Source: JAFEBO01 sp044221315 (GTDB lineage: Bacteria; Planctomycetota; Phycisphaerae; Phycisphaerales; UBA1924). Taken from it: DNA of 64,000 bases. The position numbers and the translations under genes were made by a program. Shown piece by piece: positions 53,401 through 60,032 of this stretch. Within the stretch, counting starts at the first letter, position 1. The number at the start of each line of letters is the position of its first letter. Where the stretch lies: NCBI GenBank assembly GCA_044221315.1, contig JBGAPK010000002.1:1-64000 (forward strand), read 5' to 3'. A model generated the notes under the pieces. The model ran no database searches, was not told where the DNA came from, and worked only from the letters and a program-made list of their open reading frames with translations.

Positions 53401-54187
53401 TCTTGTCCACCTGCACCAACGTCGTGACGATCGACGTGCGGACAGCGCGGAGAGCGCCGGAGAGCGTGTTGCTGAAGCGTTCGGCCGCATCGCCCAGCCT
53501 GCCCTTGCTCGGAGGATGATCGAGGTAGCGCGTGCCGAGCATGAAGATGCCCTCGGCGCCGGTGATCGAGGCGGTGATCTCGCCTTGGTCGTCCGGGTCG
53601 GTGACGATGACGCAATTGCGAAGTTCGAGCCACTTGCTGTGATCGACGTGCTCGAGGACGGCGCGGAGCAGGCCTACGTCGGGTTCGAACGCGAGCAGGA
53701 CGCCCATTTTGCCGTAGCGCCGGGCGAGGGCCTCGACGTGGTAGCCGAGGGCGAAGCCGAGGACGGCCACGGCGCCGGATGCCGCGGGATCGATGTCCTT
53801 GGTTAGCGACTGGGCTTCCTCTCGCGGGCGACGCAGGCTCGCAAGCTGGCGTGCCGGCTGGCCATCTTCGGCGAGCACGGCGCTGATCGATCCCTCCTCC
53901 GTCTTATAGAAGGAAACGTCCTCGCGTGGAGCTGCCGCCGCGATCTTCCGGATCGTCCGCACGGCCTGCGCGGGCATCGAACGGAGGTTCTTGTCGAGAT
54001 TGGCCTCTCGCTCGGTCGGGGTCAGGACGAGCGGGGTCGCGCCCTTGGGGAGTGTGAAGAGGGGCGGGGCGGGCTTGGGAGCGAAGCCCGCGATCTGGAG
54101 CAGGTCCTGCAAGCCAACGCCGCCGGTCAGCGATTCGAGCGTCGGGGAGGGTGCGGGAGGGGATTCGACACCGGCGCGATCGGTCAT
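50489..54187 (-). CDS. Maf-type flagellin glycosyltransferase fused to NTase-like and radical-SAM-like domains
   Basis: A 1232-residue protein. Residues about 55-560 are a Maf/DUF115 glycosyltransferase, which attaches nonulosonic acids to flagellin; the core is IVVSAGPSLRRN (294-304) with a FVTALDHD motif. Residues about 690-960 resemble a GT-A nucleotidyltransferase (VAVILGRAGSK is not present, but ALLVGPDWCFIDPVHVD and the surrounding strands fit). Residues about 1017-1232 resemble a radical-SAM barrel with the GGEPLLH motif near 1059, but the expected C-x3-C-x2-C is absent: the segment reads VSVQLVSHRYVESASQ. The start ATG 54187 is preferred to TTG 54199. Confidence 0.82.
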   Translation of the reverse strand: MTDRAGVESPPAPSPTLESLTGGVGLQDLLQIAGFAPKPAPPLFTLPKGATPLVLTPTEREANLDKNLRSMPAQAVRTIRKIAAAAPREDVSFYKTEEGSISAVLAEDGQPARQLASLRRPREEAQSLTKDIDPAASGAVAVLGFALGYHVEALARRYGKMGVLLAFEPDVGLLRAVLEHVDHSKWLELRNCVIVTDPDDQGEITASITGAEGIFMLGTRYLDHPPSKGRLGDAAERFSNTLSGALRAVRTSIVTTLVQVDKTIRNQLGNLESYANAPGIAELAGAAHGKPAIVVSAGPSLRRNVDLLKDPAVRSRFVVIAVQTVLKTLLAKGIKPDFVTALDHDSISKRFYEGLTASDVEGVTLVVEAKASPAIFSAFPGSIRCSAEKVLDGILSDGMEGPMRELLHRERGELKPGATVAHLAYYLARHLGCDPVILIGQDLGFTDGQYYAAGAAIHQVWSSELNEFNTLEMLEWQRIVRQRSMLHKRKDHLGRDCYTDEQMTTYLVQFERDFGEDVARGLRVIDATEGGVAKRHARTMTFAEAIKQFASSEPVALPGTPGRTESSPRRRDALYRRVRQVRADIWRVAELSRATGKALREILDNHDDQARVNALIGRIEEHAREVQKIHPAYGLVQHLNQTGILNRFKADRAIELDSGLDPLERQRRQGERDLKNVTWLADAADELGSMFDAALASLKSARIVGKPPGGEPAPGTRRAESAAAKIGVNHATRAVRAFIPVDLGRSGLGTPRDLSRPIAGGLNPLQMTLMRLSRSTRLGGVTLLTVEPDRVGTMVRELSGLRSGFEVSVLPIEHNAMTSRAGAIRAGRIWAPSCWRGGIGNLSVFDEVFPPGALNRAFESPEGHGAEGALLVGPDWCFIDPVHVDRLIERFDDPAGPQRLVFSQGAPGLSACIIDRTLAAEFAAQCRANGPFGSIGTILGYLPIAPKADPIAMPACVPVEPAVRDLPLRLIPDREDRFAIVREIAKRLGDRWATASAGEICDAALAVGPQASLPDAVSVQLVSHRYVESASQPLDLEVLRSRLLELRVSELHLPVAFAGGEPLLHARFERAVAIARECGASAVHVRTELLDDSHADALLAIRPDVISIDLHADRAETYRSLRSLDAFDGVRARIDRLLQGRCIPDAGLVDFWIVPRITRRDAVYSEIESFYNRWIMAAGAAVIDPLPGPIAGERIDPLPLPEISRRRMETSMVTILADGTVRGGPRRSEGSA

Positions 54188-54281
54188 GCTCTCGTCCAAT
54201 GAGATCGCCTGCCCGCCAAGGGGCGCAATTTCCGGCGACTGCAGTACATCGGAACAGGGGCGGGCGGGCCGTGAGACTGGC

Positions 54282-55220
54282 TCAGTCGGGGACGCGGACG
54301 ATGAAGCTCGGCCGCAGGGATTCGACGGGCTTGCCGGTTGAATCGACCGTTCGGTCCCGCACGCCGGCTCCGTTGACCAGACCGTTGGGGAACTTCTGCT
54401 GGAGGTCGCGCAGGCTCCTGTCGCTGCCGGGCTTGAGGCTCTGGCCGCCGTCGAGTTCGGCCTGGCTGAAGAGCCCCACCGTCACCGTGCTGCCGGTCTG
54501 GTCGTGGTAGTAGAAGGCGTCAACTCCGTCCTTGCGAAGAGTCTGAACGGCCTGCTCGGCGGCCTTCTGGAATTCGGTGAGTTCGCTCGGAGTGGCGCGG
54601 CCGGTGGGATTGGTGTAGATGTTGATCTGGAGCGTGTACTCGGCCTGCTTGCCGTACTTCGTCCGGGCGTTTCGCAGGTCCCACTCGGGGATCGATCCCT
54701 TCATGGCCACGGGGGGCGGCGGCAGCATGTGGGCGGCCATGTACGGACGCTGGCCGTCAACCTCGATTTCCTTGATGCGCTTGAGCATCGCCTGGGCGTC
54801 GCGGGAGGTGGGCGAATCGAACTTTCCGGCGACGACGAGAGTGGAATCGGTGCGGGTTTCGAGGAAGGCCTCGGGCACGCCGCTGGCGCGGACGGTGCGG
54901 AGGACACTCTGCGTCGCGGCGTCCTGGCCCTCACCCTTGAGGCGGAGCAGAACGATGGTCCACTTGCCGGCGAGTTCGGGGGCGGATTCGCTGAGAGCCT
55001 GGCCGTGGGTTTCGCCGGCCTTGGGCGGCTTGTCGGGGAAGAGTTCCTTGGTCTGGGCTCTTACCTCGGGTGAAGCGGTTGAGGGCGAAGACTTGCAGGC
55101 CGACAACGATGTCGCTCCGACCATTATGAAGACGAAGGCCAAACACATGCGCAAAAGCCGCGCCTTGGCTTGAGTCTGGGGAGGGTACTTCACACGATGT
55201 TCTTGATTTGATCGGTTCAT
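54282..55220 (-). CDS. SPOR-like lipoprotein of unknown function
   Basis: A 312-residue lipoprotein with a long charged n-region, a hydrophobic core and lipobox TSLSAC (Cys about 43). Two segments (about 90-180 and 205-300) show strand-helix-strand patterns rich in W-x-I and V-x-V-G-x-F, as in SPOR or SPOR-like peptidoglycan-binding domains. It lies between the Maf gene (94 bp) and flgM (divergent), so a role in the flagellar envelope is possible. An internal ATG at 55148 is an alternative start that would remove the long charged region. Confidence 0.65.
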   Translation of the reverse strand: MNRSNQEHRVKYPPQTQAKARLLRMCLAFVFIMVGATSLSACKSSPSTASPEVRAQTKELFPDKPPKAGETHGQALSESAPELAGKWTIVLLRLKGEGQDAATQSVLRTVRASGVPEAFLETRTDSTLVVAGKFDSPTSRDAQAMLKRIKEIEVDGQRPYMAAHMLPPPPVAMKGSIPEWDLRNARTKYGKQAEYTLQINIYTNPTGRATPSELTEFQKAAEQAVQTLRKDGVDAFYYHDQTGSTVTVGLFSQAELDGGQSLKPGSDRSLRDLQQKFPNGLVNGAGVRDRTVDSTGKPVESLRPSFIVRVPD

Positions 55221-55609
55221 GATCGGATGGAAACTCGGGTGAATTCTGTAGGTTTGGCCCCAGAGGGTATCACAATGGCACTCCCAGTATTTTTGGCGCG
55301 CGGTGATGTGCCATTCGCACGCAAGCGTCTGTTTTCCAACAACTTCGTGCGATTTGGCTGAAAAGGCCAAGTTTGTAGAAGTGTCGCGGAGGCGGTCGAT
55401 GAGATTTGTGCGTGCGGCCGGGAATCGCGAACGAAAGAACGCGAGACCCGAACAAAGCCGCGCGGCGTCGGCGGTGCGCGTCGGCGAAGAGCAGGACGTC
55501 GAGAAGCCCGAGCGGGCACCCGGTTGGAGCCGGGATTGACTCGACGAACCTTGGTGGAGGTTGTGCTCTTCGCGAATGAAGCGGGTCGGCCGACGGGAAG
55601 GAGTTTGCC
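55221..55609. other. 389-bp divergent intergenic region with a weak sigma-28-like element
   Basis: No coding frame. One stretch, 55376-55402, resembles a flagellar sigma-28 promoter: TAGAAGTG, 11 nt, GTCGATGA, matching TAAAGTTT-N11-GCCGATAA at 4 and 6 of 8 positions. It is about 208 bp before flgM. Elsewhere no strong promoter or repeat is seen. Confidence 0.25.
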
Positions 55610-55942
55610 TTGAACGGAGAATCACGCGTTGGTGGAATCAGTGTGCAGGGCGCCGGAGCGGTGGGACGTCTGGCGGGAGTGAGCGAGCCGCGGGCGCGAG
55701 ACACGCAGGTGACTGGCGCACCCTCGCCGGTTGTTCGCGGACAGGATCAGGTTGAACTGTCAACGGAGGCGCAGGTGCTTGCTCCGTGGCTGGACAAGTT
55801 GAGGCAGATCCCCGCGGTTCGCCAGGACCTGGTGGATCAGGTGAAGGCCCAGATCGCGAGCGGGACGTACGACACTCCCGAGAAGCTGAATGAGGCTTTG
55901 GACGGGATGATCGACGAGACCCGGAGCGGGCAGATCACGTGA
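55610..55942 (+). CDS. flgM: FlgM, anti-sigma-28 factor
   Basis: A 110-residue FlgM. The C-terminal half (DQVELSTEAQVLAPWL, KLRQIPAVRQDLVDQVKAQIASG) matches the sigma-28-binding helices, and the N-terminal half is Gly/Ser/Ala-rich and disordered, as in FlgM. The TTG start follows AAGGAG with a 6-nt gap. FlgM blocks late flagellar genes until it is exported, so its presence beside the Maf-NeuABC genes supports a flagellin-modification role for that locus. Confidence 0.9.
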   Translation: MNGESRVGGISVQGAGAVGRLAGVSEPRARDTQVTGAPSPVVRGQDQVELSTEAQVLAPWLDKLRQIPAVRQDLVDQVKAQIASGTYDTPEKLNEALDGMIDETRSGQIT

Positions 55943-56056
55943 GCCGGTTTTAAGGGGCGGATGAACTGAGTAACGCGACTCGAACAATGGGGCCGCGGTC
56001 CTGATCGGTCTTACCCGGGGGGGACCCGGCCTTTACGGAAGTGGTTCAGAGAGAGA

Positions 56057-56096
56057 ACAACGCCCGGAGCCGAAAGGCACCGGGTGTTGTGTTTTT
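56057..56096 (+). terminator. Rho-independent terminator after flgM
   Basis: An 11-bp stem (ACAACGCCCGG with CCGGGTGTTGT, one G-U pair) around a 12-nt loop, followed by GTTTTT. It lies 115 bp after the flgM stop and also serves the convergent LamG gene. Confidence 0.8.
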
Positions 56097-56113
56097 GGGG
56101 AGAGGGGAAGCGG

Positions 56114-57040
56114 TCAGGAACAGAGCAGCGCGTCGTAGGCGAGGACGAAGATCACGAAGTCCGCATCGTCTACCACGCCGTCGCCGTTCAGATCGCACTT
56201 AGGGTCGGCCGGCGGTATCACTAACTCGTTGTAGCTGGCGACGAACTGCACGAAGTCGGCGTCGTCGACCTGGTTGTCGCAGTTGAAATCGGCGGGGCAG
56301 AGAGAACTGTGCTGGGGGCCGAAGCCGATGGCTCCGACGGCGACCGCGGGGTGATTGAGGAGAGACCAGTCGGCGAGCGATTGGTCGGTGAAGGGGATGT
56401 AGGTGACAAGCCCGCTTTCGGGGATGGACGGATCACAGGTGGCAAGTCCGGCGACCTCGCTTTCGCTCAAAGCCCGATTCCAGACGCACACGTCATCAAG
56501 CGTTCCGTCGTAGCGGTTGAATGTGTATCCGGTGTTCGCGTTGAAGGCTCCGATCATGACGTCCTCGGTGCTGAAGTAGACGCCGCTGAAGCCGTAGGGC
56601 TCTTGCTTGTCGAGCGAGCCGTTGATGTAGAGGCGGAGGGTTGTGCCGTCGAATGTGAGCGCTGCGTGGGCGGTCTGCCCGATTGCGATGCTGGTAGTCG
56701 AGGTAACGGACTTGGCGCTGATGCTGTAATCGTGCACCACGAGGCCGATGACTTTGCCGGAGGGCGAGGCCCATCCGAGCCACCACGAGCAGAGGAAGAC
56801 GCCGGTGTCGGGGCGGCCGGACTTGGAGATGAGGGTGCCGCCGCCGTTCTCGCCGGGGCCGGTTGGCTTGAGCCAGAGGGCGAGCGTGAACTCTTGGGAA
56901 TTGAAATCGGAGCTGAAGGGGATCTTCGCGTAGGCGCGGTTGGCCAGCGCGAGTGACGCGGGCTGGGCGAGGGCGGAGGGGGTGAGACTGCCGATCGCGA
57001 TCGCACCGGCAAGGACCTTGCAGAATATCGAACGGCCCAT
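56114..57040 (-). CDS. Secreted LamG-domain protein with dockerin-like tail
   Basis: A 308-residue secreted protein. Signal peptide residues 1-25 (ending SALAQ); ATG 57040 has GGAGG 6 nt upstream. Residues about 26-200 form a LamG/concanavalin-like beta-sandwich (FSSDFNSQEFTLALWLKPTG, AALTFDGTTLRLYINGSLD). The C-terminal 60 residues are two EF-hand-like loops (DFNCDNQVDDADFVQF and DLNGDGVVDDADFVIF) ending DALLCS, the tail shared with other secreted proteins in the window. LamG domains bind carbohydrates or proteins on surfaces. Function is otherwise unknown. Confidence 0.82.
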   Translation of the reverse strand: MGRSIFCKVLAGAIAIGSLTPSALAQPASLALANRAYAKIPFSSDFNSQEFTLALWLKPTGPGENGGGTLISKSGRPDTGVFLCSWWLGWASPSGKVIGLVVHDYSISAKSVTSTTSIAIGQTAHAALTFDGTTLRLYINGSLDKQEPYGFSGVYFSTEDVMIGAFNANTGYTFNRYDGTLDDVCVWNRALSESEVAGLATCDPSIPESGLVTYIPFTDQSLADWSLLNHPAVAVGAIGFGPQHSSLCPADFNCDNQVDDADFVQFVASYNELVIPPADPKCDLNGDGVVDDADFVIFVLAYDALLCS

Positions 57041-57315
57041 TCTGAACCTCCGTGAAGGGTGCCCGAAAGAGGGGGCCTGCCCAGCGTACGGCAAGGTGCC
57101 TTTTTTGGAAAGGGAAAACTTGTGGGCGTGGAAAAGGAAGCGTGGAGGCCTTTTGTGGCGGTGGGCGAGTGATTTCGAGCCCGGAAGCCCCGAGAACCCG
57201 CCCGCGTGCTGATGTTCGGCGAGCCAGGTTGGCGTCGCTTACGCGGATCCAGCATTCGGCGGGCATCATCGCGCGAGAGCCCGAGCAGGCCCAGATTCGG
57301 ATGGACGAGCGCTGG

Positions 57316-58323
57316 TTACTCCAGTTTCTGCACGGCGGGGGGCAGCGGAGTTGTGGCCTGAGGGTTGACGGGCGCGCTGATGATCGCGAAGACCGGCCCG
57401 TGCTCAGGGTGCGTGGCCCGGCGATGGTCGTCGGATGCGGGCGGGTCGGACGGGCGGGAGTGCGAGGGATGTTGAACGGCGGGCGACCGGACCGTTGCGG
57501 TTTTTTCGGTTGGGGTTGGTAACGCGGCTGACGGCCGGGCGGGCTGGGGGGCCGCGTGCAGGATGGACTCGGTGAAGTTTGAGGAGTTGGGGGACGCGTG
57601 CGGGACTAGTGGGTTCGAGGGAGCGGGGATTGGGGCGTTTTTGGTGGTGTTGTCGGTTCGGCCCCTACCACCAATTTCGCTTGCGATTGCATGAACTCCC
57701 GGGTTTGTACCCCCACCCCCAACCCTTGTTCCCATCGGGGAGGAGGCTCCGGAAGAAGCGCGGGAATCGGAAGCGGGCTGGGTGTGCGTGAGGTTGGTTC
57801 TTTCAGGGATGGGGTTCGCTGGGCTTTGGTTGGTGTGGCTTGAGTTTGCAGTGTTGTGATGGACGGATGTGCGATTGGCCGCGCGTGTGTCGTTGGCGTC
57901 TGAACGAGTTCGGGTGCGCGCGGGCGGAGCGGTGCGGCATTCGGGGAGGCGGAGGATTTCGGTGGCGGCGCGGCGGGTTTCGACGGGAGAGTTGCGGCTG
58001 TCGCAGACGCGTTCGAGGGCGCGGATGGCCTGAGCCTGTGCGCCGAGAGAGATCAGGCGCCACTGGAGGCTGAGCATGTTTTCGAAGTCGGCGATGACGG
58101 CCTGAGCTTCGGGAGAGCCGAGGAAGGCGAGGAGTTGGGGGAGGGGGGTGGAGGAGGCGCGCGAGAGTTCGAGGATCGACATGCCGCGGAGGAAGGCGGA
58201 GAGGATCTCGGCTTGGTGAGGCGCGAGAAGGCCGGGTGCGGTCCCGGTGAATGGAGCCGGCGGGACGGGTTGCCGTGGGGCTTGGTGTGATCGGGCTGTT
58301 GGGGGCGGGGTTTGGGAGAGCAT
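57316..58323 (-). CDS. Hypothetical protein with Ala/Pro/Thr-rich disordered half
   Basis: A 335-residue protein without a signal peptide or known domain. The N-terminal 120 residues include a helical stretch (LLAPHQAEILSAFLRGMS, then LQWRLISLGAQAQAIRALERV) that could be a small helix-turn-helix-like bundle. From about residue 140 the protein is dominated by Pro, Thr, Ser, Ala and Gln. TATACT ends 6 nt before the ATG with no ribosome-binding site, another possible leaderless gene. Intergenic sequence of about 275 bp lies before the LamG gene. Confidence 0.55.
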   Translation of the reverse strand: MLSQTPPPTARSHQAPRQPVPPAPFTGTAPGLLAPHQAEILSAFLRGMSILELSRASSTPLPQLLAFLGSPEAQAVIADFENMLSLQWRLISLGAQAQAIRALERVCDSRNSPVETRRAATEILRLPECRTAPPARTRTRSDANDTRAANRTSVHHNTANSSHTNQSPANPIPERTNLTHTQPASDSRASSGASSPMGTRVGGGGTNPGVHAIASEIGGRGRTDNTTKNAPIPAPSNPLVPHASPNSSNFTESILHAAPQPARPSAALPTPTEKTATVRSPAVQHPSHSRPSDPPASDDHRRATHPEHGPVFAIISAPVNPQATTPLPPAVQKLE

Positions 58324-58432
58324 CGGGGTAGTATACCGTACTTTTAACGAACGCTTGGGTTTTGTTTGGATTTTCTTGGAGATTGTGCGGAAGTGGTTGG
58401 TGAATGAGGGGTTGCGCGGGGATGGAGAGAAG

Positions 58433-58463
58433 AAAGCCCACGGGCTGGGAGCCCGTGGGCTTT
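58433..58463 (-). terminator. Perfect 14-bp hairpin (terminator of the secreted operon)
   Basis: Arms 58433-58446 and 58450-58463 pair completely around GGG. Read on the minus strand it is followed by CTTCTCTCC. It lies about 40 bp beyond the old stop at 58505 of the dockerin-tail remnant, where an intact gene would have ended. Confidence 0.75.
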
Positions 58464-58504
58464 GCGCAAGGAGAGAGTCTGCGGGTGCCTGCCTCTGGAG
58501 CGGG

Positions 58505-58586
58505 CTAGGAGCAAAGGAGGGCGTCGTAGGCGTGGGCGAAGAGGACGAAGTCGGGGTCGCTCGCCCGAGCGCAATCGTGCTGGCCA
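58505..58586 (-). pseudogene. Remnant of a dockerin-like C-terminal tail
   Basis: Read on the minus strand in a frame different from the gene that stops at 58587, the sequence encodes ASDPDFVLFAHAYDALLCS and then TAG at 58505. This matches the end of the EF-hand tail used by the secreted proteins here (compare DDADFVIFVLAYDALLCS at 56114). The preceding coding sequence ends abruptly at a TGA in the frame of the Vps62-like gene. A single frameshift or small deletion between about 58587 and 58600 would have removed the tail. Confidence 0.7.
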
Positions 58587-60020
58587 TCACTGACCAATCG
58601 TCGCTGGTCCGTTGTACGTTTCAATCACCATGGGTTTCGAGATGGTAATCGCGCCGGAATACGTTCCGGCGCCGATTCGCAGGACACCGTGCGACGCGAC
58701 GCCATCAACTGCTTTTGGAATCGAGCGATATGGGTTGAACTGACGGCCGTCGCCCCCCCACCACGGCTCGGTGCCCGGGTAAGACTTCCAGACATAAGCA
58801 ATGGGAAGGAAATAATGAAAGCAATGCGAGTAGAGGTAGCCGGGGTCCTCGGCTTCGCACCCGCCATAGGGCTCATCCTGAAAACGCATCGTGCGATCGA
58901 GATTGGGCCGGATGGGATCCTCGCCGCGTGAGAGTGGAGAAGCCGTGCTTGAGCTGTAACCGTTGCCGCCGTAGAAGGTGAACTCGCGATTCCAGATTTT
59001 TCCGTTGAACGCGGGGCCGGTGGGGTTGTCGGAATCAAAGAAAGCGTCCAGCCAGCAGCCGCCGGCTTCAAACCCCCACTTTCCTGAGAACAGGAGTACT
59101 GCTTGAGATTCCGGATCGTCTGAGACCGGCTTGCCGATTTCTCCGACGTTCCTTATTGACCGGCTCTGATTGGTTCGGTAGCGGCAACCGGATCCGCCGT
59201 GTCGCGATGTGACGTTTTCTTCGTTCACCGCGCCGAAGCCTTCGTTCCAAAGCCAGTTCTTGGCGAACCCATTCGTGTCCGGCCAACTCGCGTAGCCGCT
59301 GGCCGTCGAACGGTTCGGCCAGGGCTCGTTGACGCCGGGCTCCAGATAGACAACCGGGTGTCCATTCTCGAACTCGATGGATTCTCGTGTCAGGAGAATC
59401 TGCTTGCCGTGATTGTGCAGCACGGCGGTCCGAATGAATGGGCCGCTTCCGGGCCAGCCGGTGTCCACACAGTAGTCGAAGCAGAGCCAATCGCCGTCGT
59501 GGAATCCGGCGCACATTACGGTGGGCTGGTTGGCGCTCAGAAGAAGAAAGTACTGAACGGAGTAGAGATTGGGGTACGAGCCCCACGGTCGCCACACTCG
59601 GCCAAAGACTCCCGCTCCTGTCTGAGCGGCCTGAGCCCACGAGGTGCTGTCTCCGCCGAATGTTGAGAATCCCCACAGGTTATTGGGGTGGAGAAAGGCG
59701 ATGTTTGTGCTCGGCGCGTCGGCACGTGTGCAGATATTTGCAATGAAATCTGCGAGCGTGGGTGATACGGCGAGCACGCTGCTGCCGTTTAGAACAACCT
59801 TTCCGTTTCGCAGAAACCACGAAGGATCCACAGGAACTGGCACACCGGAGACCCATGACGATGCACACACTTGGTCGGCGTTGATCACCGGCGCGAACTG
59901 GTCCAGCAGCTGCTGTTCGAGAGCATCATCGATGCCATCCTGGTCTCGGTCATCCGCGAGAACGGAACTGCCAAAGGCGCAGAGCAAGGTTGAAGTGGAG
60001 ATGGCCCATGTCTTGAGCAT
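58587..60020 (-). CDS. Secreted Vps62/DUF946-like protein, C-terminally truncated
   Basis: A 477-residue secreted protein with signal peptide 1-22 (ending VLADD). Next comes a long domain with the patterns YSVQYFLLLSAN, HDGDWLCFDYCVD, HNHGKQI and HPVVYLEPGVNEPWP, resembling the Vps62/DUF946 family of secreted or membrane-associated proteins. The end (VLRIGAGTYSGAITISKP) looks like the beginning of a right-handed beta-helix or a truncated anchor domain, and the reading frame then stops. The remnant tail follows out of frame. It is the last gene of a four-gene minus-strand operon (gap 12 bp). Confidence 0.7.
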   Translation of the reverse strand: MLKTWAISTSTLLCAFGSSVLADDRDQDGIDDALEQQLLDQFAPVINADQVCASSWVSGVPVPVDPSWFLRNGKVVLNGSSVLAVSPTLADFIANICTRADAPSTNIAFLHPNNLWGFSTFGGDSTSWAQAAQTGAGVFGRVWRPWGSYPNLYSVQYFLLLSANQPTVMCAGFHDGDWLCFDYCVDTGWPGSGPFIRTAVLHNHGKQILLTRESIEFENGHPVVYLEPGVNEPWPNRSTASGYASWPDTNGFAKNWLWNEGFGAVNEENVTSRHGGSGCRYRTNQSRSIRNVGEIGKPVSDDPESQAVLLFSGKWGFEAGGCWLDAFFDSDNPTGPAFNGKIWNREFTFYGGNGYSSSTASPLSRGEDPIRPNLDRTMRFQDEPYGGCEAEDPGYLYSHCFHYFLPIAYVWKSYPGTEPWWGGDGRQFNPYRSIPKAVDGVASHGVLRIGAGTYSGAITISKPMVIETYNGPATIGQ

Positions 60021-60032
60021 TGTTTGGTCCCT

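Noticed and set aside
55376..55402. Sigma-28 promoter before flgM taken as established
   Set aside because: Only 4 and 6 of 8 positions match and the distance to the gene is 200 bp, so it is kept only as a weak note in the intergenic entry.
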